Positions 46,941 to 56,261 of a DNA stretch of 64,000 nt are shown here, piece after piece. Made by a program: the position numbers and the translations under genes. Every line of letters begins with the position of its first letter. Within the stretch, counting starts at the first letter, position 1. A model generated the notes under the pieces. It saw only the letters and a list, made by a program, of their open reading frames with translations, was not told where the DNA came from and searched no databases. This DNA is from Heyndrickxia sporothermodurans (GTDB lineage: Bacteria; Bacillota; Bacilli; Bacillales; Bacillaceae_C). The DNA lies in assembly GCA_018333075.1 (NCBI GenBank), contig BORH01000005.1, positions 62,001 to 126,000 on the forward strand. The letters run 5' to 3'.

Positions 46941-48002
46941 ATGCAAAAATTAGAGAAATTACGTAATCAGTTTTCTAAAAATGGAATTGATGGAATCTTA
47001 ATTACAAGTCCATATAATCGCCGTTATATGACTAATTTCACTGGAACAGCTGGGGTAGTATTAATTTCAGAGAATAGTGCTCAATTTATTACTGACTTTC
47101 GCTATGTTGAGCAAGCTTCAAAACAAGCTGTGGGATTTGAAATCATTCAGCATCAAGGTTTGATTCATGAAGAAGTTGCAAATCAAATTGATAAGCTTGG
47201 AATAAGAAGACTTGGATTTGAACAGGATTATGTAACTTATTCAACTCTTCAATTATATGAACAAACAATTAAAGCAGAATTAGTCCCTATTTCAGGCTTA
47301 ATTGAAAATTTACGCTTGATTAAGACGGAATCAGAGATTAAGATATTAAAGGAAGCAGCAGACATTGCTGATGCTGCATTTAAACATATTTTAGATTATA
47401 TTAAGCCTGGTGCTACAGAATTGGAAGTATCCAATGAACTTGAGTTTTTCATGAGAAAAGCTGGAGCTACTTCGTCATCTTTTAATACAATTGTTGCTTC
47501 AGGAACAAGATCCGCTCTACCACATGGTGTCGCATCAGAAAAAGTAATTGAAAAGGGTGATTTTGTCACTCTTGATTATGGTGCACTTCATAAAGGATAT
47601 GTTTCCGACATAACTCGTACAGTTGCAGTAGGAGAACCTAGTGAAAAATTGAAAGAAATTTATAATATTGTTTTGGAATCGCAATTGCTTTCGCTTGAAA
47701 AGCTTAAACCAGGAATGACTGGGATTGAAGCAGATGCGATTGCTCGAGACTACATTACTGAAAAAGGTTATGGAGAATACTTTGGACATTCACTTGGTCA
47801 TGGAATTGGATTAGAAGTTCATGAAGGACCTGGACTATCTGTAAGATCGGATATTGTACTACGGACAGGTATGGTCGTAACAATTGAACCAGGAATTTAC
47901 TTGCCTGGAATTGGTGGAGTTCGTATTGAAGATGATACTTTAATTACGGAAGATTCAAATGAAAAATTAACTCATTCAACGAAGGACTTAATAATTCTAT
48001 AG
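46941..48002 (+). CDS. yqhT: Xaa-Pro aminopeptidase-type metallopeptidase (M24B) YqhT
   Basis: Cytosolic peptidase of 353 residues. The N-terminal creatinase-like domain (1-125) is followed by the pita-bread catalytic domain with all five metal ligands in context: DYGALHKGYVSDITRT (two Asp), GHSLGHGIGLEVHEGP (His), TIEPGIYLPG (Glu) and GVRIEDD (Glu). The start follows GAGAGG, three bases after aroQ, so the two are co-transcribed and also adjoin efp. Substrate Xaa-Pro peptides by family. Confidence 0.92.
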   Translation: MQKLEKLRNQFSKNGIDGILITSPYNRRYMTNFTGTAGVVLISENSAQFITDFRYVEQASKQAVGFEIIQHQGLIHEEVANQIDKLGIRRLGFEQDYVTYSTLQLYEQTIKAELVPISGLIENLRLIKTESEIKILKEAADIADAAFKHILDYIKPGATELEVSNELEFFMRKAGATSSSFNTIVASGTRSALPHGVASEKVIEKGDFVTLDYGALHKGYVSDITRTVAVGEPSEKLKEIYNIVLESQLLSLEKLKPGMTGIEADAIARDYITEKGYGEYFGHSLGHGIGLEVHEGPGLSVRSDIVLRTGMVVTIEPGIYLPGIGGVRIEDDTLITEDSNEKLTHSTKDLIIL

Positions 48003-48147
48003 GCATGTGCTATTAAGCATGTGTTAGGTACTGTTTCGGGATTTGCAAAAAAGAGGCGCAAACGACTGAAAAAGTAAACTGGATTTGCAGGTAAAAGCAG
48101 AGCTTTTTATACAAGCTTCTGCTTTAATGATTAGGAGGAAAAACAAC

Positions 48148-48705
48148 ATGATATCTGTTAACGATTTTCGAACTGGATTAACTATTGAAGTGGATGGTAG
48201 CATATGGAGAGTTATGGACTTCCAACATGTTAAACCTGGTAAAGGTGCGGCATTTGTTCGTTCTAAATTACGTAATTTAAGAACAGGAGCAATTCAAGAA
48301 AAAACTTTCCGTGCTGGTGAAAAAGTAGCAAAAGCTCAAATTGACAATCGTAGAATGCAATATCTATATGCTAGTGGTGATCAGCATGTATTTATGGATA
48401 ACGAATCATATGAACAAATTGAATTAAGTTCTGCAGCAATTGATTATGAGTTGAAATTCTTAAAAGAAAATATGGAAGTGCAAATTATGATGTATCAAGG
48501 AGAAACTCTTGGTATTGAGCTTCCAAATACAGTTGAACTAACAGTAACTGAAACTGAACCAGGAATAAAAGGAGATACAGCTTCAGGTGGAACAAAACCA
48601 GCAATTTTAGAAACTGGTCTTTCTGTTCAAGTGCCTTTCTTTGTTAACGAAGGTGACAAGCTAATTATCAATACGACTGATGCTTCATATGTATCTCGTG
48701 CATAA
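48148..48705 (+). CDS. efp: Translation elongation factor P
   Basis: Relieves ribosome stalling at polyproline. 185 residues: [35 protein letters not shown] with the loop lysine (about residue 32) that carries the post-translational modification in Bacillus, then the two OB-fold domains ending [27 protein letters not shown] 48148 follows AGGAGG. Terminator downstream. In B. subtilis a small gene, yqhV, lies next; it is absent here. Confidence 0.96.
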   Translation: MISVNDFRTGLTIEVDGSIWRVMDFQHVKPGKGAAFVRSKLRNLRTGAIQEKTFRAGEKVAKAQIDNRRMQYLYASGDQHVFMDNESYEQIELSSAAIDYELKFLKENMEVQIMMYQGETLGIELPNTVELTVTETEPGIKGDTASGGTKPAILETGLSVQVPFFVNEGDKLIINTTDASYVSRA

Positions 48706-48720
48706 TTTAACAATCTACTA

Positions 48721-48774
48721 AAGCTATTCAAAAAGGTCTTTGTATTATTGACCTTTTGAATAGCTTTTTTTTAT
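48721..48774 (+). terminator. Terminator after efp
   Basis: Long stem AAGCTATTCAAAA and GGTC (48721-48738) against GACC and TTTTGAATAGCTT with one bulge, loop near 48739-48749, followed by a run of T. Confidence 0.9.
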
Positions 48775-48781
48775 TCTTTTG

Positions 48782-48809
48782 TCATACTCCACTATGAAGC
48801 GAATACATT
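48782..48809 (+). promoter_or_regulatory. Candidate sigma-E promoter of the spoIIIA operon
   Basis: TCATACT (48782-48788) and AATACATT (48802-48809), 13 bases apart, resemble the SigE -35 and -10 (KMATATT and CATACANT). The position, 67 bases upstream of spoIIIAA, and the mother-cell role of the operon agree. One mismatch in each element. Confidence 0.6.
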
Positions 48810-48830
48810 TTAATAACGGGAGGCATGTAC

Positions 48831-48875
48831 ATGCGTTTAAGCATATTTAAGTGCAGCAAAATAAGGAGGACCTAA
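48831..48875 (+). CDS. Short upstream reading frame abutting spoIIIAA
   Basis: ATG 48831 begins a 14-codon frame, MRLSIFKCSKIRRT, ending in TAA at 48873-48875. GGGAGG lies seven bases upstream. The next base is the TTG of spoIIIAA, so translation of this frame would deliver ribosomes directly to the spoIIIAA start; the spoIIIAA SD is embedded in it. It may be a leader peptide or a chance frame. Confidence 0.35.
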   Translation: MRLSIFKCSKIRRT

Positions 48876-49811
48876 TTGTATATGGAAAATATCTATGCAT
48901 TCTTACCTAAACCAATTATAGAAAAAATTAGTGAGTTGCCGGCTCCCATTTTGAATAATATGGAAGAAATAAGGATTCGAATTAATCGACCCATTGAAAT
49001 TTCAACAAGAGGTGAACCATACTTTCTTCCCTATCTTGTTTCAGAACAAGATGCAGAACTAATAATAAATAAACTTGCAAATTTTTCATTTTATACATTA
49101 GAAGAAGAGTTGCAAAAAGGGTATATTACGATTCCTGGAGGTCATCGGGTTGGACTAGCAGGAAAAGTTATTCTTGAGAATGGATCTGTAAAAGCGATAA
49201 GGAATTTAGCCTCATTTAATTTTAGAATTGCAAGAGAAAAGATTGGAGTGGCAGAGCCATTTCTTCCAATTCTTTATGATAGTCGCTGGAAGCATACGAT
49301 GATTATAGGAGCACCACAAACAGGAAAAACCACTTTGTTGAGGGATATCGCTAGAATTATCTCTACTGGGGATAAAGATAGAAAAATTCCACCTATGAAA
49401 GTGGGGATTGTTGATGAACGCTCTGAAATAGCAGGATGTGTAAAAGGAGTTCCTCAATTAAAATTTGGACCAAGAATAGACATTTTAGATGCTTGTCCAA
49501 AAGCTGAAGGGATGATGATGCTCATTCGATCGATGAGTCCTGATGTACTAATTGTTGATGAGATTGGTAGAGAAGAAGATAGTATAGCGATAATGGAAGC
49601 TGTTAATGCAGGAATTACATTATTAATGACTACGCATGGAAATTCATTTGAAGAGATAAAGAAACGACCTATATTAAAAGATATTCTGGAGAGCGGAGTT
49701 TTTGATCGTTTTATAGAGTTAACAAGAACAAATGGACCAGGAACAATTAAACGAATAAGGGATTCAATTGGGAGAGAAGAAATTTATAAAGCTGGTGGAA
49801 TACGTGGTTAG
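48876..49811 (+). CDS. spoIIIAA: Stage III sporulation ATPase SpoIIIAA
   Basis: Secretion-superfamily ATPase of the mother-cell SpoIIIA-SpoIIQ channel. 311 residues with Walker A GAPQTGKTTLLRDIARI (near residue 147), a Walker B region DVLIVDEIGREED (near 227) and TTHGNSFEE (His box). An N-terminal IPGGHRVGLAGK segment precedes the ATPase. TTG 48876 has the best spacing from AAGGAGG (six bases); ATG 48882 is the alternative. First gene of an eight-gene operon. Confidence 0.93.
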   Translation: MYMENIYAFLPKPIIEKISELPAPILNNMEEIRIRINRPIEISTRGEPYFLPYLVSEQDAELIINKLANFSFYTLEEELQKGYITIPGGHRVGLAGKVILENGSVKAIRNLASFNFRIAREKIGVAEPFLPILYDSRWKHTMIIGAPQTGKTTLLRDIARIISTGDKDRKIPPMKVGIVDERSEIAGCVKGVPQLKFGPRIDILDACPKAEGMMMLIRSMSPDVLIVDEIGREEDSIAIMEAVNAGITLLMTTHGNSFEEIKKRPILKDILESGVFDRFIELTRTNGPGTIKRIRDSIGREEIYKAGGIRG

Positions 49812-50319
49812 AATAATTGGAGCAGTATTTATTATATTTTCAACTACATGGGCAGGTTTTGAGTTTTCAAGGCATCTAAGTGAAAGGCCTAGACAATTAA
49901 GAGTGCTAAGAACAGCATTACAATCTTTAGAGGCAGAAATCATGTATGGTCATACCCCATTACATGAAGCAGCAAGAAAACTCTCACTGCAATTGCCAAA
50001 ACCAGTGTCCCTTTTCTTCGAAAAATTTTCTGCAAAACTAACGACGATGGATACAACCGTAAAAATTGCTTGGGAAGAGAGTTTACAAGAAATCTGGAAA
50101 ATGACAGCCTTAAAAAAAAATGAATATGAAATACTTATTCAATTTGGAGAAACCTTAGGGAAACATGATCGTGTAACAGAGCAAAAACAAATCATTTTAA
50201 CATTAACACATTTAGAAAGAGAAGAAGCTGAAGCTCGAGATAAACAACAACGCTATGAAAAAATGATGAAGAGCTTCGGTTTTCTTTCAGGTCTATTAAT
50301 TGTTATTTTGCTTTTGTAA
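49804..50319 (+). CDS. spoIIIAB: Stage III sporulation protein SpoIIIAB
   Basis: GspF-like membrane platform partner of SpoIIIAA. 171 residues with transmembrane ends (about 3-18 and 153-170) and the family text GAVFIIFSTTWAGFEFSRHLSERPRQLRVL. The start is GTG 49804, overlapping the spoIIIAA stop by 8 bases; an extension to 49768 would not match family N-termini. SD GGTGG upstream. Confidence 0.9.
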   Translation: MVRIIGAVFIIFSTTWAGFEFSRHLSERPRQLRVLRTALQSLEAEIMYGHTPLHEAARKLSLQLPKPVSLFFEKFSAKLTTMDTTVKIAWEESLQEIWKMTALKKNEYEILIQFGETLGKHDRVTEQKQIILTLTHLEREEAEARDKQQRYEKMMKSFGFLSGLLIVILLL

Positions 50320-50385
50320 GACTGCTGCCAAAGCGCAATATTAATATTCTAAAATAGCTGTTGGGCCTTTGAGGAGGAATATGCA

Positions 50386-50592
50386 TTGGGAATTGATGTG
50401 GATGTGATATTTAAAATAGCAGGCGTTGGAATTGTTGTCGCATTCCTTCATACTATTTTAGATCAAGTAGGCAAAAAAGAATATGCTCAATGGGTTACAT
50501 TATTTGGGTTTTTATATATTCTATTTTTAGTTGCTTCGATAGTAGACGATCTATTTCAAAAAATTAAATCTGTATTTTTATTTAAAGGATAG
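50386..50592 (+). CDS. spoIIIAC: Stage III sporulation protein SpoIIIAC
   Basis: A 68-residue protein with two transmembrane segments (about 8-27 and 38-58), MGIDVDVIFKIAGVGIVVAFLHTILDQVGKKEYAQW. The start is TTG 50386 preceded by GAGGAGG. Forms part of the SpoIIIA membrane complex in the mother cell. Confidence 0.9.
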   Translation: MGIDVDVIFKIAGVGIVVAFLHTILDQVGKKEYAQWVTLFGFLYILFLVASIVDDLFQKIKSVFLFKG

Positions 50593-50606
50593 AGGAGGGA
50601 TGAAGG

Positions 50607-50996
50607 ATTGAAATTTTAAAAATTGTAGGGATTGCTTTAATCACTACTTTCCTCGCTCTAATAATAAAAGAACAAAAGCCCAATTTTGCTTTTTTATTAG
50701 TACTTTTCGTAGGATGTGCTATTTTTCTTTATTTGGTAGATCAAGTATATTCGATTATTCAAATGGTAGAAAGAATGGCGAAAAATACGAATGTTAATAC
50801 AATTTATATTTCAACCATATTAAAAATAATTGGAATAGCTTATATTGCAGAATTTGCCTCGCATATTTCTAAAGATGCTGGCCAAGGAGCATTAGCTGCC
50901 AAGGTTGAGTTAGCAGGGAAAATACTAATTTTAGCTATGGCTATACCAATATTAACTGTATTAATTGAAACAGTCATTAATTTGGTTCCTAATTGA
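50607..50996 (+). CDS. spoIIIAD: Stage III sporulation protein SpoIIIAD, apparent AUU start
   Basis: A 129-residue membrane protein, three to four hydrophobic segments. The text EILKIVGIALITTFLALIIKEQKPNFAF... to LIETVINLVPN matches the full SpoIIIAD family. No ATG, GTG or TTG exists in frame between the in-frame TGA at 50601 and codon 43 (TTG 50733). The family N-terminus maps to ATT at 50607, nine bases after GGAGGG. Either AUU initiates here or a base is missing in the AAA run at 50611-50613, which would put TTG 50608 in frame. Confidence 0.88.
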   Translation: MEILKIVGIALITTFLALIIKEQKPNFAFLLVLFVGCAIFLYLVDQVYSIIQMVERMAKNTNVNTIYISTILKIIGIAYIAEFASHISKDAGQGALAAKVELAGKILILAMAIPILTVLIETVINLVPN

Positions 50997-51022
50997 TTGA
51001 ACTAAGCGATGAGGTGAATAAA

Positions 51023-52210
51023 TTGCGGCACTGGTTCCAGATTATCTCAATATTAATCATTTTCTTTATTGGACAAGATACCGTTCATGCTGCCTCAGAG
51101 AGTGAAAAAAAAACATCTGTACAAGATGAATTGGTAGAAAAGCAAATGAATGATTTAGGAATAAATGAGTTAAAGCAATTTTGGGAAACAATCTTACATG
51201 ATTATGGAGGGTATTTACCTGATAGTCAAAAAGGAAACTTTATTGATTTTATAAAAGGAGATAAGGAATTTTCATTAAATCAGTGGTTTCATGGAATTTT
51301 AAAATTCACGTTTCACGAGTTTATAACAAACGGAAAACTTCTCGGATCATTAATAATATTAACCATCTTTAGCATGTTTCTTCAATCACTTCATAATGCA
51401 TTTGAACAAGGCACGATCAGTAAAGTAGCATATGCCATCGTTTTTATTGTCTTAATAATTTTAGCATTAAATAGTTTTCATGTAGCCATCGATTATGCGA
51501 AAAATTCAATATCAACGATGATAAATTTTATTGTTGCGATTGTTCCACTATTGTTGGCATTAATTTCTACTTCAGGTGGTATTACTTCAGCAGCCTTTTT
51601 TCATCCAGTTATTCTTTTCCTCATGAATACGAGCGGAATTCTCGTGCAATATATTATCTTACCATTACTATTACTCTCAACTGTGTTAAGTATAGTTAGT
51701 ACTTTAAGTAACCAATATAAAGCAACACAATTAGCACAGTTGCTTAGAAATGGAAGTATTGGCATTCTAGGAATATTTATGACTATTTTTTTAGGAGTCA
51801 TTTCAGTACAGGGTACAGCTACAGCGGTAACTGATGGAATTACCATTCGAACAGCTAAATTTGTTACGGGAAATTTCATCCCAGTTGTTGGGAGAATGTT
51901 TACAGATGCTGCTGATACGGTTATAAGTGCATCAGTTCTCTTAAAAAATACTTTAGGAATAGCTGGAGTCGCCATTGTTTTAATCATAGCAGCTTTTCCT
52001 GCAATCAAAATATTAGTTCTTGCCTTTATGTTTAAGTTCACAGCTGCAATCATTCAGCCGATTGGAAATGGACCAGTTATCAATTGTTTAGATACTATTA
52101 GTAAAAATATGGTGTATGTTTTTGCAGCATTGGCAATTGTTGCTTTTATGTTTTTTTTAAGTATTACAATTATTATTACAGCGGGGAATATTACGATGAT
52201 GATGCGGTAA
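51023..52210 (+). CDS. spoIIIAE: Stage III sporulation protein SpoIIIAE
   Basis: Large multi-span component of the SpoIIIA channel, 395 residues. Cleavable signal-like N-terminus (LRHWFQIISILIIFFIGQDTVHAA), then an extracellular region and six or more transmembrane segments from about residue 105. TTG 51023 follows GAGGTGA by five bases and gives a signal peptide of normal length; an extension to 50993 is unlikely. Confidence 0.9.
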   Translation: MRHWFQIISILIIFFIGQDTVHAASESEKKTSVQDELVEKQMNDLGINELKQFWETILHDYGGYLPDSQKGNFIDFIKGDKEFSLNQWFHGILKFTFHEFITNGKLLGSLIILTIFSMFLQSLHNAFEQGTISKVAYAIVFIVLIILALNSFHVAIDYAKNSISTMINFIVAIVPLLLALISTSGGITSAAFFHPVILFLMNTSGILVQYIILPLLLLSTVLSIVSTLSNQYKATQLAQLLRNGSIGILGIFMTIFLGVISVQGTATAVTDGITIRTAKFVTGNFIPVVGRMFTDAADTVISASVLLKNTLGIAGVAIVLIIAAFPAIKILVLAFMFKFTAAIIQPIGNGPVINCLDTISKNMVYVFAALAIVAFMFFLSITIIITAGNITMMMR

Positions 52211-52242
52211 ATAGAAAAAAGTTTAATTAGGGGTGGAACCCA

Positions 52243-52869
52243 TTGGCTTTTATCAGGGAATGGATTATGAATATTGTTGTATTTATTTTATTGGCAATGA
52301 TTGTGGACATGCTTCTACCAAATTCAAGTTTGAAAAAATATACAAAAATGGTGACGGGGCTATTATTAATTGCCATCATATTAACCCCGCTGTTAAAAGT
52401 TGCGTCTAAAGATTTTGATCAACTGGCTTCCTCAATCTCAAATACCGACATTGTTAATAAAAATAAAATAGATAATTTAATAGAATCGAAAAAAAAAGAA
52501 ATACAAGCCGTACAACATGAATATACATTAGAACAAGTAGGTGCAGATATGAAAAAAGAAGTAAAAGAGGAGTTGATTAAACGTTTTGGAAAAGATATTC
52601 AAAAAATTAAAGTAGAATCTTCAAATCAAACTTCAGCAAGTAAAAATCCAGTTGATAAAGTTATTGTTTATCTAGAGGAAGCTGACAATGATAAGTCCAT
52701 TTCGGTTATTAAACCGATAGACATTATGATTCATTCAGATAACTCAGACGAGAAGCAGGCAACTAAAGAAAGTGAAGATATATTAGCAATGCTATCAAAA
52801 TCTTGGGATGTATCGGAAAAACAAATAGAGCTTCATATCGGAAGGGGGGACAGTAATCTGAATGAGTAA
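52243..52869 (+). CDS. spoIIIAF: Stage III sporulation protein SpoIIIAF
   Basis: A 208-residue protein with two N-terminal transmembrane segments (about 7-25 and 36-55) and a soluble C-terminal domain containing a ring-building-like fold (VGADMKKEVKEELIKRFGKDIQKIKVES). The start is TTG 52243, after AGGGGTGG. Overlaps spoIIIAG by 8 bases. Confidence 0.88.
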   Translation: MAFIREWIMNIVVFILLAMIVDMLLPNSSLKKYTKMVTGLLLIAIILTPLLKVASKDFDQLASSISNTDIVNKNKIDNLIESKKKEIQAVQHEYTLEQVGADMKKEVKEELIKRFGKDIQKIKVESSNQTSASKNPVDKVIVYLEEADNDKSISVIKPIDIMIHSDNSDEKQATKESEDILAMLSKSWDVSEKQIELHIGRGDSNLNE

Positions 52870-53515
52870 TAATAAAGGACCAATAGATTGGTTGAAGGAT
52901 AAGCTTTTTCAGACAAAACAAAATGATTCAAGCAAAAACAATAAGAAATTCCAATATTTTTTGATTTTACTAGTTTGTGGCGTTGCTTTTATGCTGATAA
53001 GTGATATTTGGAAAACTAGCAGTGATAAGGAGACAAGTTCAGTGTATAGTGCGACAAATAATCCAGAGGATGTTGAGACATTCGGTTCTAATAATAAAAA
53101 TCAGAATAAAACGATGAAAGATTATGAGATGCAATATGAAACTGAGTTAAAAGACACGTTGGAACAAATATCAGGGGTAGGAAAAGTAAGAGTTATTGTA
53201 AATCTAGAGGCAACAGAAAGTAAGGTGTTTGAAAAAAATTCAGTGATTCAAAATCAAACAACAACGGAAACAGATCCAAATGGTGGTGAACGTCAAATTG
53301 AGGAGCTTTCAAAAGATGAAAAACTTGTTGTTATAAGGGATGGGGAAAAAGAGGTACCACTAGTTGCTGAAACAAAAAAACCAACCATTCGGGGGGTGCT
53401 AGTAGTTGCAGAAGGAGCAAAAAATATTTCAATTAAAAGCATGATTATTGAAGCAGTTGCAAGAGTGTTAGATGTCCCAACCCATCGGGTTTCTGTTCAA
53501 CCTAAAAAAAGCTAA
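52862..53515 (+). CDS. spoIIIAG: Stage III sporulation protein SpoIIIAG
   Basis: Ring-forming channel component. 217 residues with one transmembrane segment (about 31-47) and an extracytoplasmic domain with the ring-building motif: TLEQISGVGKVRVIVNLEATESKVFEKN, then PTIRGVLVVAEGAKN and IIEAVARVLDVPTHRVSV. ATG 52862; coupled to spoIIIAF. Confidence 0.93.
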   Translation: MSNNKGPIDWLKDKLFQTKQNDSSKNNKKFQYFLILLVCGVAFMLISDIWKTSSDKETSSVYSATNNPEDVETFGSNNKNQNKTMKDYEMQYETELKDTLEQISGVGKVRVIVNLEATESKVFEKNSVIQNQTTTETDPNGGERQIEELSKDEKLVVIRDGEKEVPLVAETKKPTIRGVLVVAEGAKNISIKSMIIEAVARVLDVPTHRVSVQPKKS

Positions 53516-53529
53516 GGAGGATTTACAAA

Positions 53530-54069
53530 ATGTTATTAAAAAAACAAACGGTTTGGTTATTAACAATGTTAAGTCTTGTTGTTGTATTATCTGTTTATTA
53601 TGTCACTTCAGATCCAAAACAATCCGATATGGCAGCTATTGAAAAGACAGATGGTGAGAAAACAACAGGAAAGCAAGCAACTCAAAACGATAGTAAACCG
53701 AAAGTAAGCACTTCGGAGGCTTCTGAAGAAGAGTTTGAAACCATTCGCTTACAATTACAAGATGCAAGAAGCAAGGAAAAGGAAGATTTAACAGCAAGAC
53801 TTGCCTCAACAGATTTATCAGCAGATGAAAAAAATAAATTAATGGATGAAATGCAACAACTAACAAAAACAGCTCGCGATGAAGCTGTTATCGAAAATTT
53901 AATTAAATCAAAAGGCTATGAAGATGTACTAGTTCAAGCAGATGGAGATAAAATGAAAATTATTGTAAAAGCAAAAGAACATGATACAAAAGCGGCAAAT
54001 CAAATTTTACGACTTGTAAATGAGCAAGTAGGAAGTTTGCAAAATGTGGCTATAGATTTTCAACAATAA
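53530..54069 (+). CDS. spoIIIAH: Stage III sporulation protein SpoIIIAH
   Basis: Partner of forespore SpoIIQ across the intermembrane space. 179 residues: transmembrane segment at about 8-27, a Thr/Lys-rich linker, and a YscJ/FliF-like domain (about 75-179) including VIENLIKSKGYEDVLVQADGDKMKIIVKAK. ATG follows AAGGAGG. Last gene of the operon, followed by a terminator. Confidence 0.93.
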   Translation: MLLKKQTVWLLTMLSLVVVLSVYYVTSDPKQSDMAAIEKTDGEKTTGKQATQNDSKPKVSTSEASEEEFETIRLQLQDARSKEKEDLTARLASTDLSADEKNKLMDEMQQLTKTARDEAVIENLIKSKGYEDVLVQADGDKMKIIVKAKEHDTKAANQILRLVNEQVGSLQNVAIDFQQ

Positions 54070-54075
54070 ATCTGG

Positions 54076-54104
54076 AAGGTCTCAAATTTGAGGCCTTTTT
54101 ATTG
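54076..54104 (+). terminator. Terminator of the spoIIIA operon
   Basis: A 9-bp stem AAGG-T-CTCA (54076-54084) / TGAG-G-CCTT (54089-54097; one T-G pair) followed by T. Confidence 0.85.
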
Positions 54105-54289
54105 TTGTGTAGGATCATGTTGTAAAGCAGTAATTAAAACCGATTACTCTTTTCTAATTAAAGGCATATAAGGATTAGAATATGAGTTCGGATGATTCAG
54201 TTATTGAATTTTTACTAACTCTTATCGTATGATATTAATAGCTAGTCATAATATATAGAGCAATTTATAATTTATGTAATCGAGTATAT

Positions 54290-54318
54290 TTGACAGCGGC
54301 TAGACTTCAGCAGATAAT
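54290..54318 (+). promoter_or_regulatory. Sigma-A promoter of accBC
   Basis: TTGACA (54290-54295), a 17-base spacer and GATAAT (54313-54318): near-consensus. Expected start point near 54325, giving a 55-60 nt leader. The rest of 54105-54289 shows no gene. Confidence 0.8.
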
Positions 54319-54382
54319 ATTTAATAGTTCATACTTATTTCTAAAATCGCTGAAGAAATTATTAAAAGAGGTGTCTATTATT

Positions 54383-54874
54383 ATGAAAATACAAGAAATT
54401 CGTGAGTTAATTAAACTTGTTGACCAATCAAGCATTGATGAATTTGAAATGGAAAACGATGGTTCAATTATTAAAATGAAAAAGAATTCAGGTGTACAAG
54501 TTGTTGAAACACACGTAGTTGAAAGTGCTCCTAAGCAACAAGTAGCTCCAGCACCAGTTGTTCAACCTGCAGTATCAGAAGTAAAAAATGACACTCCAGA
54601 AAAAGTAGAACAGTCAGTAGTATGTGATGAAAATTTACATAAAATTGTTTCGCCTATGGTAGGTACTTTCTATCAATCACCATCTCCTGAAAGCGGTGCA
54701 TATGTACAAGTTGGTTCAAATGTACAAAATGATACGGTTGTATGTATTGTAGAAGCGATGAAATTATTTAATGAAATTGAAGCAGAAGTCCAAGGTGAAA
54801 TAGTTGAAATCCTAGTAAAAGATGGCCAGCTTGTTGAGTATGGACAACCGTTATTCTTGGTAAAGTCTAAGTAA
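54383..54874 (+). CDS. accB: Biotin carboxyl carrier protein of acetyl-CoA carboxylase
   Basis: Carries biotin for acetyl-CoA carboxylase, the first step of fatty acid synthesis. 163 residues: N-terminal helical domain ([25 protein letters not shown]), an Ala/Pro/Val-rich linker (about 50-85), and the C-terminal biotinyl domain with [24 protein letters not shown] (biotinylated Lys near residue 130). The ATG 54383 follows AAGAGGTG; an upstream extension with no SD was rejected. Confidence 0.95.
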   Translation: MKIQEIRELIKLVDQSSIDEFEMENDGSIIKMKKNSGVQVVETHVVESAPKQQVAPAPVVQPAVSEVKNDTPEKVEQSVVCDENLHKIVSPMVGTFYQSPSPESGAYVQVGSNVQNDTVVCIVEAMKLFNEIEAEVQGEIVEILVKDGQLVEYGQPLFLVKSK

Positions 54875-54886
54875 GGAGCGAACATC

Positions 54887-56236
54887 ATGATAAAAAAAGT
54901 ACTAATCGCTAACCGCGGTGAAATTGCTGTAAGGATTATTCGTGCTTGCCGCGATTTAGGAATAGAAGCTGTAGCAATATATTCAGAAGCTGATAAGGAT
55001 GCACTGCATGTCCAACTTGCTGATGAAGCCTATTGTATAGGTCCTAAAGCATCTAAAGATAGCTATTTAAATGTGACAAATATTATTAGCATCGCGAAAT
55101 TAACTGGGTGTGATGCAATTCATCCAGGATATGGATTTTTAGCTGAAAATGCTGATTTTGCTGAGCTTTGTAGAGAATGCAATATTATTTTTATTGGTCC
55201 AAGTCCAGAGGCTATCACTAAAATGGGGACAAAAGATATTGCTAGGGAAACAATGAAAGAGGCAGGCGTTCCGATTGTTCCTGGATCACAAGGAATTATT
55301 AATGAGATAGAAGAAGCTATAGAGCTTGCTAATACTATGGGATATCCAGTTATTATTAAAGCGACTGCCGGTGGCGGTGGTAAGGGGATTCGTGTTGCAA
55401 AATCCGAAGAAGAGTTAATAAAAGGCATTAATATTACTCAACAGGAAGCAGCAACAGCATTTGGGAATCCAGGAGTATATATTGAAAAATATATAGAAGA
55501 TTTCAGACATGTTGAAATACAAGTCATGGCTGATCAACATGGAAATGTCATTCATTTAGGTGAAAGAGATTGTACGATTCAAAGACGTCTACAAAAGCTA
55601 TTAGAAGAATCACCTTCTCCAGCACTGACTCCTGAAATTCGTGAAAAAATGGGTGAAGCAGCTGTTAAAGCTGCGAAAGCAGTAGATTACACAGGTGCAG
55701 GTACAATTGAATTTATTTATGATTATAACAAACAGATCTTTTACTTTATGGAAATGAATACAAGAATTCAAGTTGAGCATCCAGTTACTGAACTTGTTAC
55801 AGGAGTTGACTTAGTTAAGGAACAAATTCTAGTAGCTTCAGGAAATCCTCTATCAATCAAACAAGAGGACGTAACGTTTACCGGTTGGGCTATTGAATGC
55901 CGTATAAATGCGGAGAATCCAGCTAAAAACTTTATGCCGTCAGCTGGAAAAATTGAAATGTATTTACCGCCTGGTGGTTTAGGAATTCGCATCGATTCTG
56001 CCGCATATCCTGGTTATACTATACCTCCTTATTATGATTCTATGATTGCTAAAGTAATCTCATATGGTTCAACAAGGGATGAAGCAATTGCTAGAATGAA
56101 ACGTGCCTTAAGTGAGTTTGCTGTTGAAGGTATTCATACCACTATTCCTTTTCACTTAAGATTGTTAGAGCATGAAACTTTTGTAAAAGGTGAATTTAAT
56201 ACTAAGTTTTTAGAAAAATACGATATAATGAAGTGA
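54887..56236 (+). CDS. accC: Biotin carboxylase subunit of acetyl-CoA carboxylase
   Basis: ATP-grasp enzyme that carboxylates the biotin of AccB. 449 residues: [25 protein letters not shown] at the N-terminus, [16 protein letters not shown] (ATP loop) near residue 160, [17 protein letters not shown] near 228, and [24 protein letters not shown] (catalytic region) near 287. Starts 12 bases after accB; SD AAGGAGC. Normal length. Confidence 0.96.
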   Translation: MIKKVLIANRGEIAVRIIRACRDLGIEAVAIYSEADKDALHVQLADEAYCIGPKASKDSYLNVTNIISIAKLTGCDAIHPGYGFLAENADFAELCRECNIIFIGPSPEAITKMGTKDIARETMKEAGVPIVPGSQGIINEIEEAIELANTMGYPVIIKATAGGGGKGIRVAKSEEELIKGINITQQEAATAFGNPGVYIEKYIEDFRHVEIQVMADQHGNVIHLGERDCTIQRRLQKLLEESPSPALTPEIREKMGEAAVKAAKAVDYTGAGTIEFIYDYNKQIFYFMEMNTRIQVEHPVTELVTGVDLVKEQILVASGNPLSIKQEDVTFTGWAIECRINAENPAKNFMPSAGKIEMYLPPGGLGIRIDSAAYPGYTIPPYYDSMIAKVISYGSTRDEAIARMKRALSEFAVEGIHTTIPFHLRLLEHETFVKGEFNTKFLEKYDIMK

Positions 56237-56261
56237 ATACAAGTACGGAGGTGCTTTCATT

